Part shown: positions 1 to 9,220 of the stretch, piece after piece
How positions within the stretch are numbered: the stretch's first letter is position 1
Layout: the number at the start of each line of letters is the position of its first letter
NCBI RefSeq assembly: GCF_047730075.1
Contig: NZ_CP159831.1
Coordinates: forward strand, 620,001 to 684,000
Reading direction: 5' to 3'
DNA length: 64,000 nt
DNA from: Njordibacter sp905182035
GTDB taxonomy: Bacteria; Pseudomonadota; Gammaproteobacteria; Pseudomonadales; Balneatricaceae
Program-made: the position numbers and the translations under genes
The notes under the pieces: generated by a model
Told to the model about the DNA's origin: nothing
The model's database searches: none
Seen by the model: only the letters and a program-made list of their open reading frames with translations

Positions 1-1035
1 CGCTTACGACTTACATCAGAACAGTTAGCTGGCAAGATAGACTATTTTGGCGTTGAGCACCCATTAATGATCCACGTTGACTACGTCCATGTAAACTTTC
101 CAGAACCAGCAACAGAAACGGATGAAGATGAAGACTTACTAGAAAATTTTGATCCTAGCAAATTGCTAGATGCCGACGTAACGATTGATGAGATAGTTAA
201 GAATGGTGAATCTTTTGGTCAGTGGCAGTTTAAAATTCGGCGTCAGGGCACTCAAGTTAATGTACATGACTTAGATGCGTACATTCGACACAGCTATCTG
301 CAAGGTAATCTAATTTGGGATAAAACCGACGGGGCTCATCGCACTCAGTTTACTGGCCGTGTTGCATCTAGTGATACTGCCAGCATGCTAGTGGACTGGG
401 GCTATAATCCTTCGTTTGTTGTCGAAACGTCTGCTATTGAGGTGCAGTTAGATTGGCCTCGCTCTCCCTTGGCATTTGCGGTAAAAGAAGCCAGTGGCGA
501 TTTAGGCCTGCGTCTTAAGAAGGGCAGCTTCTCTTCTTCACCAAATATGACCAAAGGCTTAAGAGTTTTAGCTCTGCTCGATATGAGTCGACTCATGCAG
601 CGTCTGCAACTGGATTTTTCTGACATCATTCAGCCAGGCTTTAGCTTTGACAGTATCGCTGCCCAGTATCATTTTGAGAATGGCTTTGCATCAACTGTCT
701 CACCTTTGACGCTGAAGTCTGCGACGTTGCAGTTAGCAATGGACGGTTGGATTGATTTTAATCGGCGACAAGTAGACAATAATTTAATTGTTACCTTGCC
801 GGTGGTAGATAAGCTGCCTTTAGCTGCCTTATTCGCTGGCCTACCACAGCTGAGTGGCGTCATATACTTGGCTAATAAACTTATTGGTGATGAACTGGCT
901 ACCTTTACTAGCGCCCGCTACAGTGTGTTGGGCTCCCTTGATAACCCAGATATCACATTGGTGAAGATGTTTGATAAAGACTACCAACAACAGTCTATTC
1001 AGGAGCGCATTGAAAATGTCATCTCAATTGAGTGA
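1..1035 (+). CDS. yhdP: YhdP-like AsmA-family envelope protein, C-terminal part (5' end outside window)
   Basis: The reading frame is open from base 1, so this is the last ~344 residues of a much larger protein. YhdP-family proteins are inner-membrane-anchored, AsmA-like bridges thought to carry phospholipid toward the outer membrane. The visible part is the repetitive beta-rich C-terminal domain, with alternating hydrophobic strands such as LPLAALFAGLPQLSGVIYLA and a short charged tail. The nitrilase gene starts inside its last codons (20-base overlap), and yhdP followed by a nitrilase-family gene is a familiar gammaproteobacterial order. Assigned from family resemblance and context; the N-terminal anchor cannot be seen. 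Confidence 0.8.
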   Translation, partial: RLRLTSEQLAGKIDYFGVEHPLMIHVDYVHVNFPEPATETDEDEDLLENFDPSKLLDADVTIDEIVKNGESFGQWQFKIRRQGTQVNVHDLDAYIRHSYLQGNLIWDKTDGAHRTQFTGRVASSDTASMLVDWGYNPSFVVETSAIEVQLDWPRSPLAFAVKEASGDLGLRLKKGSFSSSPNMTKGLRVLALLDMSRLMQRLQLDFSDIIQPGFSFDSIAAQYHFENGFASTVSPLTLKSATLQLAMDGWIDFNRRQVDNNLIVTLPVVDKLPLAALFAGLPQLSGVIYLANKLIGDELATFTSARYSVLGSLDNPDITLVKMFDKDYQQQSIQERIENVISIE

Positions 1036-1894
1036 ATCTAGCCCAGTTTCAAGTCAAGCTATTAATTTAACTGGACCAGGCCCTGCCGTTGCCGTAGTGC
1101 AGCTTGTTAGCAAGCTCAGTGTTAAAGATAATTTACTAGCAGCGGCATTGCTGATCCAGCGGGCTAGCTTGCAGGGCGCACAGCTTGTTATGCTGCCAGA
1201 GAGTTTCGCAGTGTTTGGTGATCCACAAATGGTGGCTTATGGTGCAGAAGCTGCTATACCAAAACGAGGATTACGTCTGTGGTTATCACAGCAAGCCAAG
1301 GCTAATAAAGTATGGCTTATTGGCGGTACCATACCTTGCCAGGAAGGTATAAAAGATCTTAACAAGGTCCGTTCGTCTTGTTTTGTTTACGACCACGAGG
1401 GAGCTGAAGTAGCTCGCTACGATAAAATTCATATGTTTGATGTGGACATTGCCGACAGTCATGGCAGTTACCGTGAATCGGATACCTTTGAAGCTGGTGA
1501 TGAACTGGTGGTGATTGATACGCCTGTAGGTAAGGTGGGATTGACCATTTGTTATGATTTACGTTTCGCAGAAATCCACGCTAAGCTGGTAGATTTAGGA
1601 GCTCAGATCATAGTTAATGGTTCGGCCTTTACCAGAACCACAGGCCAAGCACATTGGCACACGTTATTGCGTGCGCGAGCTATTGAGACTCAGTGTTATA
1701 TTCTGGCTGCATCTCACGGTGGTCAGCACGATCATCGGCAAACCTTTGGCCACTCTATGATTATTGATCCGTGGGGTGAAATTATAGTGGAACTAGACGA
1801 AGGTCCAGGCATAGCTGTAGCACGAGTCAATCTCGAGCACTTACAGTCAATAAGAGCCGCCTTTCCGTTACAATCGCAACGACGATTGAAATAA
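1016..1894 (+). CDS. Carbon-nitrogen hydrolase (nitrilase superfamily, Nit/deaminated-glutathione-amidase-like)
   Basis: A cytoplasmic amidohydrolase of 292 residues. The Glu-Lys-Cys triad is visible: Glu in LPESF, Lys in RYDKIHMFD, and Cys in GLTICYDLRF. The full-length superfamily fold is present, including the late HSMIIDPWGEI strand. The start is placed at 1016 because an AGGAG stands 10 bases upstream and the alternative TTG at 971 would add 15 residues with no family resemblance. It is co-transcribed with the yhdP-like gene. Close relatives (Nit1/Nit2/YbeM type) repair deaminated glutathione or hydrolyse omega-amides; the exact substrate here is not shown. A terminator follows directly. 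Confidence 0.88.
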   Translation: MSSQLSESSPVSSQAINLTGPGPAVAVVQLVSKLSVKDNLLAAALLIQRASLQGAQLVMLPESFAVFGDPQMVAYGAEAAIPKRGLRLWLSQQAKANKVWLIGGTIPCQEGIKDLNKVRSSCFVYDHEGAEVARYDKIHMFDVDIADSHGSYRESDTFEAGDELVVIDTPVGKVGLTICYDLRFAEIHAKLVDLGAQIIVNGSAFTRTTGQAHWHTLLRARAIETQCYILAASHGGQHDHRQTFGHSMIIDPWGEIIVELDEGPGIAVARVNLEHLQSIRAAFPLQSQRRLK

Positions 1895-1920
1895 AAAAGC
1901 CGACAAATTTGCCGGTTTTG
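1894..1920. terminator. Probable bidirectional terminator between convergent genes
   Basis: An A-run, a GCCG/CGGT stem of about 7 bp (1896-1902 with 1913-1919) and a T-run make a short hairpin usable from both strands. It lies exactly between the end of the nitrilase gene and the end of the convergent chemoreceptor gene. Confidence 0.6.
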
Positions 1921-1935
1921 TATCAGACGGTGTTA

Positions 1936-4542
1936 TTAAAACTCTTCCCAATCGTCATCACTTTTTGGGGCAGGTTCTGGTTGAGGCGTAAATGCCGGCG
2001 TTGTCATTTCTGCCAAAGCTTCTTTACCAAATACTTCTTCAGCAGATTTTAGTGGCGCAGCCGTAGGGGTGTTAATACCAGAAGTAGTCACTTTAAAGAA
2101 GGAGATTTGATTCTTAAGTGCTTTAGTTTGATCGCTTAACGAATAACTAGAAGCCGAAGACTCTTCAACTAAGGCAACATTTTGTTGGTTAACATTCTCT
2201 AGCTGACCTACAGCAGAATTGATCTGGTTAACTACTGTGGTTTGTTCACTAGTTGCAGTGGCAATTTTGGCTACAATATCGCTCACTTTAGTGATCGACT
2301 CGCTAATAGAGGATAAAGATTCACCGGTCTGGTTCACTAAGCTACGGCCCTCTTTTACCTTGTTGGAGCTGTCGTCAATAAGTACTTTGATGTCCTTGGC
2401 GGCATCGGCTGCCCGTTGGGCAAGGGTTCGTACTTCCCCCGCTACTACTGCGAAACCCCTACCATGTTCACCGGCTCTGGCCGCTTCAACAGAAGCGTTA
2501 AGAGCTAGCAAGTTGGTTTGGAACGCAATACCGTCAATCAAGGTAATGATAGGAACGATTTTACTACTAGATTCTTCGATATCACTCATGGCTTGAACAG
2601 CTTTGTTTACCACTTCTACACCGTTGGAGGAATCTTTTTGTGTACCCATTACTAAGCTACTTGCCTCATTAGCACGGTTAGTGTTGTGCTCAATGGTGGC
2701 AGCCATTTCTTCCATGCTAGAAGACGTCTCTTCTAATGAAGCACTTTGCTCACTTGTGCGCTGGGAAAGGTCATCAGAGCCACGACTAATAGCGTTGGCG
2801 TTTGAAGCCACACTATCTGTTGCTTGTAACACGGCAGACACCGTTTTTTCCATGTTCTCAACAGAACTATTAAGAGCCGATGTTAAGTCGTCTAAGCGGC
2901 CTTTGTACTTGCCAGTGATGCGCTGAGTTAAATTACCATAGGCCATCTTTTCTGCCATCGCAGTGGTTTCGCTTAGAGCTTCGGCAATGGCACTGATAGA
3001 GTTATTGACGCCCATCTTAAGCTGATCTAAATCGCCTTTAAGTGGGGTGTTTACTCGTAAGTCAAAATCACCTAACGCAGCCGCATTCATCACTTGGTTA
3101 ATTTCACCAATGGCCTGTTCCATGGTCTCCATAGTGCGGATTAGTGTGCTGCGGAAATTACTTTCAACCTCCACACCCTCTAAACGATAACCAAAGTTAC
3201 CCTTAGCGATCGCGTTTAGTACCTGCTTAAGGGCATCCATAGTTTTCTCTACACTGTCTGCAGAGTTGTTCACACCATCTTTTAAGGTGGCCAAGTCGCC
3301 CTTGAAATTAAGTTCAATACGATTGTCGAACTGACCTTTAGATACGTCTGTCACCACTCTATTGACAGCTCCAATAGCATTTTGTAAGGATTCTAAATGC
3401 TGGTTAACTGCCCCTGCCATTTGACCAATTTCATCGGTTGAAGAGATATCCTTATTGCGTAGTGAGAAATCACCAGATTCATCTAATTTTGTAAACAAGC
3501 CAGATAATGAGCGAATTGGCCGGCCTATCGATGCTGATATAAAGTAGGCAAAAATTAAGATAAGGATAATGCCAATAATGCCAACTTTTAGCATCAGAAT
3601 TTTAAGCTCTTCAACGGGTGAAAAGGCTTCAGACTTGTTGGTTTCGGCCAGTAAAGCCCACTCAGTATCTAAAATATTAACTGTTGTGTAAGCGGACAGT
3701 ATAGATTTCCCTGCACGGTTGACGATAAACTGTGACCCTGTTTTTCCTGCGAATGCAGATTTAACAGCCTCTGATTCTACACGCCCTAGTTCAGGGTCAG
3801 CAAACGACGCTTTAACAGTATGATTGATCGGGTCAAGGAAAGAGTCAGATCGCATTAAATAATCATAGCCCACTAAATAGGATTCCCCTGTTGCACCCAT
3901 GCCAGAGCGCTCACCCATAACTCTATTTACACCCTGTAGAGAGATTTGTAGGGCAACAATCATTGCTATATTGCCATCAGCACTTTTAATGGGTTGGGCA
4001 ATAAAACTGGCGGGTTCACCATTACTGGGGGCATAGGGTTCAAAATCACCAAACCCAAACTCGCCAGTAGTTATTACTTGTTGAAACAGCCGGCCCAGGT
4101 GAGATTCAGCATAAGTGCCATCAATAAGGTTGGTTTGATAGTCAGCCTGTTTGGCGGCGGTATAAAAAATATAGCCATCTGGGTTAATTAGGAATAGGTC
4201 GTAATAACCAAATGTTTCAATGTAGGTAGTGTAATAGTCTTTTTCTCCACCAGCCCTGTTTAGATTAAAGGCTTCGAAAGCGTTATTGTCTAACAACAGG
4301 GCTCGTTCTAAGGTTTCCCTGAGTACGTCAAGATCATCTTTAGTCGATTGAAAATAGTCTTCTATTTGAGTTTTCTTAATGCCACGTACAGCTTCAAGTT
4401 GATTGAATGATTGTTGTTCCAAAGCTTTGGTTGCACTATCTAAAGTGGCAATACCTAGTGCTATGAAAGGGATGATGCCGACTAACAAAAAAGAAGTGAT
4501 AAGCTTTTTGCTAATGCTTAGGTTGGCAAGCCAATTCAACAT
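1936..4542 (-). CDS. Methyl-accepting chemotaxis protein with a poly-HAMP array
   Basis: A transmembrane chemoreceptor of 868 residues. Order: N-terminal membrane segment (about 15-40), a large extracytoplasmic sensor region (Cache-like, to about 320), a second membrane segment (LMLKVGIIGIILILIFAYF), then about five successive HAMP-like units. Their cores read SGDFSLR, KGQFDNRI, KGNFGYRL, LGDFDLRV and YGNLTQRI. The canonical signalling hairpin follows, with IAFQTNLLALNASVEAARAG at its tip. The protein ends in DWEEF, resembling the CheR/CheB tether pentapeptide NWETF. The start at 4542 (ATG, GAGAG upstream) is preferred over an in-frame TTG at 4563. Ligand unknown. The gene stands alone. Confidence 0.93.
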   Translation of the reverse strand: MLNWLANLSISKKLITSFLLVGIIPFIALGIATLDSATKALEQQSFNQLEAVRGIKKTQIEDYFQSTKDDLDVLRETLERALLLDNNAFEAFNLNRAGGEKDYYTTYIETFGYYDLFLINPDGYIFYTAAKQADYQTNLIDGTYAESHLGRLFQQVITTGEFGFGDFEPYAPSNGEPASFIAQPIKSADGNIAMIVALQISLQGVNRVMGERSGMGATGESYLVGYDYLMRSDSFLDPINHTVKASFADPELGRVESEAVKSAFAGKTGSQFIVNRAGKSILSAYTTVNILDTEWALLAETNKSEAFSPVEELKILMLKVGIIGIILILIFAYFISASIGRPIRSLSGLFTKLDESGDFSLRNKDISSTDEIGQMAGAVNQHLESLQNAIGAVNRVVTDVSKGQFDNRIELNFKGDLATLKDGVNNSADSVEKTMDALKQVLNAIAKGNFGYRLEGVEVESNFRSTLIRTMETMEQAIGEINQVMNAAALGDFDLRVNTPLKGDLDQLKMGVNNSISAIAEALSETTAMAEKMAYGNLTQRITGKYKGRLDDLTSALNSSVENMEKTVSAVLQATDSVASNANAISRGSDDLSQRTSEQSASLEETSSSMEEMAATIEHNTNRANEASSLVMGTQKDSSNGVEVVNKAVQAMSDIEESSSKIVPIITLIDGIAFQTNLLALNASVEAARAGEHGRGFAVVAGEVRTLAQRAADAAKDIKVLIDDSSNKVKEGRSLVNQTGESLSSISESITKVSDIVAKIATATSEQTTVVNQINSAVGQLENVNQQNVALVEESSASSYSLSDQTKALKNQISFFKVTTSGINTPTAAPLKSAEEVFGKEALAEMTTPAFTPQPEPAPKSDDDWEEF

Positions 4543-4758
4543 GGGGGAACTCTCTGTGTGCAAGCATTTGCAAAAACCATTGCAAAAACTAGGTAATTAT
4601 TATGTTAGAAACAGATTACACTTGTACTTGGTACATGGCTAGTCTGTTTAAACACTTAATCCCATTGTAACAGTGTAAGTGTTTTAAGGGGGGTTACAGA
4701 AGGCCTCAAATTGGCATGTTTATGTCACCCCAGGGGTATTTTTTATTGCTGTTTGTAC

Positions 4759-7089
4759 CTAGTTTCTTATGGGGCTGCCTAGATCAAGCATACTTACAAT
4801 ACGAGCTTGGGTATCACTAGATCGCGCTAAGCGTAAGAAAGACTCTCGCTCGGCATCGTACAAATCCTGTTCACTCATCATGGTATTGGCCTTTACCTTA
4901 CCGCCGGTAAAAATACGCGCTAATTCGCTGCCTACAGCAACGTCATGTTGGGTAATTTTTTCTTGGTCTTCAGCTTCGAACAACCAGTCCATCATTTCAC
5001 GATAGGTCTCTTCACCAGCCATAGGTAATGGTTTGCGGGGTTTGGCTTTTTTGACCTTATCAAGCTGCGATAGAGCTTCGCTTAATAAACGATCTCGATT
5101 CATCATGTATTGATCTTCAGGGTAAAGCATTGCCTGTTCAGTGGCTTCTAGAGGTGATTTTGCCGTCCAGCCATAACCAACAATCATAAACGCTTTCCAT
5201 GCGGCAGCTTTGATGTCGCCAAGCACTTCATACCAACGGTATAGGTACTCTTTACAACCGCCACCACCTGGCACCACGCCAACGCTAGCTTCTACCAAAC
5301 CCATAACCGAGTTGGCGTGTCCAATAACGTGATCAGCTGCTAACACTACTTCAAAGCCACCACCAATGGACATGCCAGCCGGAGCAGCAATTACGGGTAA
5401 TGGGCACTTATTAATGGCGTGCATGGTTTGTTGAAAATGATGAAGGAAATTATCCATGCCAGTATAATCTTCCGTTTCAAAGAACCCACGGAAGGCCGTT
5501 AAATTAACCCCACAAGAGAAATGCTGGGCGTCATTATGTAGCACAACACCACGCAATTGGCGGTTTTGGGCGTGTTCCAGAGCGTGTCGAATAACATCCA
5601 TAGATTCCTTATCTAGGGCGTTGGCCTTGGAGTGAAACTCTACAATGGCGGCGTTGTCGTGCACAAACCAGCTGGCTTTAGCATTACTGTATTCAGGTGT
5701 TAAAGTTTGACGTAATTCAGAGAAACGCAGCATTCCTGGTGGTCGTTCTATAGCAACGTATTCACCGCACTGGTCTAAACTACATAATTGCTGCTCAATA
5801 ACTTGGTAAAACCCTTGTTTCTTAGCAGCCAGTAACAATATGGGCGCTACTTTGCGATCTTCTTGTTGCATGCGTTCAACCACGCGTTGAGCACCAATCT
5901 GGTCTAATAATTCAAACGGGCCATAAATCCAGTTGTAGCCTAATTTCATAGCGTCGTCGATGGGTAAAATGTTGCTGCCTATTTCTGGGATTAGTGCAGC
6001 TGCGTAGTTTAGAGTGCTAGACAGCACCTGCCATGCAAAGCGCCCGTAAACACTATCGTCATCTAATAACGCGGCTACGCCTTCGGCTTCCGCTTTTTGT
6101 GCCAACGGCAACTGTAATCGGGTTGTTGGTTTGTATACCCCAGTAATCAAGTTCAATGCTTCTCTGCCAGATTCCGTGTCTCGGTAAAAACCTTGGCCAC
6201 CTTTATTTCCCGTTTGTCCATTGTCAACCATTTGGGTCATCAGGGGGATTGGTTGTGCGTATTGATGGAACTCGTCGCCTGCTGGCAAAATACTTTCTAG
6301 ACTTTTGGCAACGTCGGCCATGAGGTCGATACCTATTAAGTCGTATAAACCAAATACGCCCGTTTTAGGGATGCCCATGGGGCGGCCAAATAAGACGTCA
6401 GCTTCGGTGGGTGATAAACCCAATTTAAATGCTGTATGTAGTGCGCATTGGATTGCAAATACGCCAACACGGTTACCCAAAAAACCTGGGGTGTCTTCAC
6501 ACACCACAACGCCTTTACCTAGATTGCTTTCACAAAACTGGTCTAAGGTATCGATCACCTCGTCACGCGTGTGTTCGCCACGTACAAGTTCTAACAAGCG
6601 CATAAAGCGCACAGGATTAAAGAAGTGGGTGATGGCAAAACGCTCACAAAAGGCCTGTGGCATTCCTTGAGTGAGTAGACTGATAGGAATGGTGGATGTG
6701 TTTGAAGTGACGATGGTGTCTGGGCCTGTGATGGCATCAATACGCTGGTATAAGGCTTGTTTAATATCCAAACGTTCAACCACAGCTTCTGCTATCCAAT
6801 CACAATCAGCTAACTGCTCAAAGTCGTCCTCGGTGTTGCCACAGTGAATGAATTGGCCCGCTTCATTACTCATTAAACCTGGAGAATTTACGTTTTGTAG
6901 GCGTTTAAATCCGCGTTCAGCTAACGCGTTAACGCTGTCCCCAGAACTGGGTAGATCTAATAACCATACTTCCACACCAGCATTAGCTACTTGGCCTGCA
7001 ATACCTGCGCCCATAGTACCGGCACCTATGACCGCAACCTTTTTAATGGGTGTTTTTGCCGATAATGAATTGTTGATTAGTTTGGCCAT
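4759..7089 (-). CDS. Fused 3-hydroxyacyl-CoA dehydrogenase / enoyl-CoA hydratase (FadN-like)
   Basis: A two-step acyl-CoA enzyme of 776 residues. The N-terminal half has an NAD-binding GAGTMGAG motif near residue 22 and the dehydrogenase signature around THFFNPVRFMRLLELV. The C-terminal part (about 480-700) is a crotonase fold with the oxyanion-hole stretches HNDAQHFSCGVNL and SIGGGFEVVLAADHVIG. Domain order (dehydrogenase first) matches Bacillus FadN rather than FadB/FadJ, where the hydratase comes first. It is the last gene of a tightly packed leftward operon, starting 2 bases after the hydrolase stop. Given the dmdA-like and metY-like genes upstream, it may act on C3 acyl-CoA intermediates such as methylthioacryloyl-CoA or acryloyl-CoA; that role is inference, and ordinary beta-oxidation is the alternative. 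Confidence 0.88.
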   Translation of the reverse strand: MAKLINNSLSAKTPIKKVAVIGAGTMGAGIAGQVANAGVEVWLLDLPSSGDSVNALAERGFKRLQNVNSPGLMSNEAGQFIHCGNTEDDFEQLADCDWIAEAVVERLDIKQALYQRIDAITGPDTIVTSNTSTIPISLLTQGMPQAFCERFAITHFFNPVRFMRLLELVRGEHTRDEVIDTLDQFCESNLGKGVVVCEDTPGFLGNRVGVFAIQCALHTAFKLGLSPTEADVLFGRPMGIPKTGVFGLYDLIGIDLMADVAKSLESILPAGDEFHQYAQPIPLMTQMVDNGQTGNKGGQGFYRDTESGREALNLITGVYKPTTRLQLPLAQKAEAEGVAALLDDDSVYGRFAWQVLSSTLNYAAALIPEIGSNILPIDDAMKLGYNWIYGPFELLDQIGAQRVVERMQQEDRKVAPILLLAAKKQGFYQVIEQQLCSLDQCGEYVAIERPPGMLRFSELRQTLTPEYSNAKASWFVHDNAAIVEFHSKANALDKESMDVIRHALEHAQNRQLRGVVLHNDAQHFSCGVNLTAFRGFFETEDYTGMDNFLHHFQQTMHAINKCPLPVIAAPAGMSIGGGFEVVLAADHVIGHANSVMGLVEASVGVVPGGGGCKEYLYRWYEVLGDIKAAAWKAFMIVGYGWTAKSPLEATEQAMLYPEDQYMMNRDRLLSEALSQLDKVKKAKPRKPLPMAGEETYREMMDWLFEAEDQEKITQHDVAVGSELARIFTGGKVKANTMMSEQDLYDAERESFLRLARSSDTQARIVSMLDLGSPIRN

Positions 7090-7091
7090 GG

Positions 7092-7892
7092 TTATTTCTC
7101 TACGGATTGGATAAATGTTTTCATAATGCTAAGGCTTTGTTTTGGAGCTTCCATCGGCAACATATGTCCCGTTTCCTCAACCACTCGCGCTTGTGTGTTT
7201 AAATCTTGTGCCAGTTTTAAACCTTCTTTTTTGGGTGTCATACGATCTTGCCCAGCGAGAATAACGCAGCTTGGACAGCTCATACTGGCTAGCTGGCGTG
7301 CTCTTTCTGAGCCTTTGGTATAGGCATTACAAGCGGCGAGATCCGTAGCTAAAGGGTTGTTAGCCATAATGCGCGCGCCAATACCAATGGGTTGCATTCC
7401 AGGCACAGCACTAGCACCATATTGATGTTGGTTACCAAAGCCCCACTGCAGCATCATTTCTGCAGCAGCTGTAGGGTTTTTTTGCGCCGTTTCCACTAAT
7501 GCATGGTTCACAGGTATAGCACTTGCAGTGGCAAGGGCTGTGACAGATTTAAGACGTTCACCTAGCAAGACGGCAGCCTCTAAGGCCACGAGAAAACCTT
7601 GGGAGTGGCCCACTAAATGTACCTTGGTTACCTTGGCGGCATCCAATGCCCGTATTAGCCATGAGCCCATGGATTCGATGCTAGTGAGGGCTGAACCTTC
7701 TGATAAGCTATGGGCTGGAAAGTCTGGGGCGAATACACTATAGCCATGGAAGGCAAACCAGCGTGCCTGCAATGCCCATCCACGATGGTCGGTGCCAGAA
7801 CCGTGTAACAACACCACAGAGGGTAAACTTGCATCAAAAGGTTTGCCGCCAGTGGCTATAAAGGTTTTGGCGTTATCAACTTGAATATACAT
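7092..7892 (-). CDS. Alpha/beta hydrolase
   Basis: A 266-residue soluble hydrolase. The nucleophile elbow is GHSQG (Ser near 98), the acid is probably the Asp in GQDRMTP, and the catalytic His is in ETGHMLPME near the C-terminus. The oxyanion-hole stretch VVLLHGSGTDHRGW is present. The start has a strong GGAGG 7 bases upstream, and the gene sits 2 bases from each neighbour, so it is translated as part of the metY operon. The substrate cannot be read from sequence. An esterase or thioesterase acting in the same acyl-CoA pathway is a reasonable guess from context only. Confidence 0.82.
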   Translation of the reverse strand: MYIQVDNAKTFIATGGKPFDASLPSVVLLHGSGTDHRGWALQARWFAFHGYSVFAPDFPAHSLSEGSALTSIESMGSWLIRALDAAKVTKVHLVGHSQGFLVALEAAVLLGERLKSVTALATASAIPVNHALVETAQKNPTAAAEMMLQWGFGNQHQYGASAVPGMQPIGIGARIMANNPLATDLAACNAYTKGSERARQLASMSCPSCVILAGQDRMTPKKEGLKLAQDLNTQARVVEETGHMLPMEAPKQSLSIMKTFIQSVEK

Positions 7893-7894
7893 GG

Positions 7895-9202
7895 TTAAGC
7901 CTCCACCTGGTTGGCAACAATTTTAGCCGCCGCTCGTAAACCTAAACTAAAGTCAGCTTGTATGTCTTTAAGGGTCTCTATGCCTACGGATACGCGGATC
8001 AGGTCTGCGCTAATGCCCGCTGCTACAAGGTCTGTTTCACTCAAGCGTGAATGGGTGGTGCTGCCTGGATGGAGCACCAGAGTGCGTGAGTCACCCACAT
8101 TGGCTAAGTTTGATGACAGTTGTAGCGCATTGATAAAGGCAGCGCCGGCGTCGCGGCCACCTTTTACACCAAAGGTGAGCATGGAACCTGCGCCCTTGGG
8201 GAATAGGGTTTTGGTATGTGTGTCTGCATCAATATCGGGGTGGTTGACCCAAGCAACTGCCTCTTGTTGTTGTAGCCATGTGACCATGGCTTGAGCATTA
8301 GATACATGCTGCTGCATGCGCAGGCTCAAGGTTTCTAAACCCTGCAACAGTAAAAATGCGTTATGGGGTGTCATAGCTGCACCTATGTCACGCATCGATT
8401 CGCAACGAATACGCATGGCTAAAGCAGCAGGGCCAAACTCTTCCCAAAAATTCATACCGTGGAAAGGTTCGTATGGCTGGGTTAGTGTTGGGAAGCGGCC
8501 ACTTTTAAGCCAATCAAAATTGCCCCCATCTATCACCACCCCACCAACAGCAGCACCATGGCCACCAATCCACTTGGTAACAGAATGCACCACCACATCA
8601 GCCCCGTGCTCAATTGGGTTGTTAAGGTAGGGCGTTGCAAAGGTGGCGTCCACAACTAAGGGTATGCCTTGAGCATGGGCAGTTTTGGCAATGGCAGGTA
8701 AGTTAGATACCGCAAGACCAGGGTTGCCAATAGACTCACAAAACACCAGTTTAGTATTGTCTTGTATAGCATTAGATACAGCTGTTTGATCATTAATATC
8801 AACAAAGGTGCAGTCGATATTAAACCGTTTAAGGCTGTGTTTAAGGAGTGTAACGGTAGAGCCATATATTTGTGCTGCACTGACAATATGATCACCAGCG
8901 GAACAAAGGCTAAAAAAACTCACAAACAGAGCACTCATCCCAGAAGCAGTACAAATAGCCCCTGCGCCACCTTCTAAAGCCGCCAAACGTTGCTCTAATA
9001 CAGCAACAGTAGGATTGGTAATGCGGCTATATATATGACCACCTTGCTCCACATTAAATAGCGCAGAAGCTTCGTCTACACTGTCAAACACATAAGAAGT
9101 GGTTTGGTAGATAGGCACAGCCCTAGAACCATGATCTGATTCGGGCTGGTAGCCACTGTGTAGCGCAATGGTATCGGCGCCTAAAAAAGAAGATTTGCTC
9201 AT
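7895..9202 (-). CDS. metY: O-acetylhomoserine sulfhydrylase (MetY-type, PLP-dependent)
   Basis: A 435-residue Cys/Met-metabolism PLP enzyme. The PLP lysine is in SVTKWIGGHG (Lys 210), with the preceding DATFATPYL strand and the substrate loop near YSRITNPTV. Length and the long insert after the PLP lysine fit MetY rather than MetB/MetC/MetZ. Enzymes of this family make homocysteine from O-acetylhomoserine and sulfide, and can also use methanethiol to give methionine directly. It lies 18 bases downstream of a DmdA homolog and 2 bases upstream of a hydrolase, so its sulfur donor here may be methanethiol from DMSP demethylation (inference). Confidence 0.9.
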   Translation of the reverse strand: MSKSSFLGADTIALHSGYQPESDHGSRAVPIYQTTSYVFDSVDEASALFNVEQGGHIYSRITNPTVAVLEQRLAALEGGAGAICTASGMSALFVSFFSLCSAGDHIVSAAQIYGSTVTLLKHSLKRFNIDCTFVDINDQTAVSNAIQDNTKLVFCESIGNPGLAVSNLPAIAKTAHAQGIPLVVDATFATPYLNNPIEHGADVVVHSVTKWIGGHGAAVGGVVIDGGNFDWLKSGRFPTLTQPYEPFHGMNFWEEFGPAALAMRIRCESMRDIGAAMTPHNAFLLLQGLETLSLRMQQHVSNAQAMVTWLQQQEAVAWVNHPDIDADTHTKTLFPKGAGSMLTFGVKGGRDAGAAFINALQLSSNLANVGDSRTLVLHPGSTTHSRLSETDLVAAGISADLIRVSVGIETLKDIQADFSLGLRAAAKIVANQVEA

Positions 9203-9220
9203 AGTGTTGCCTTATTGTTT

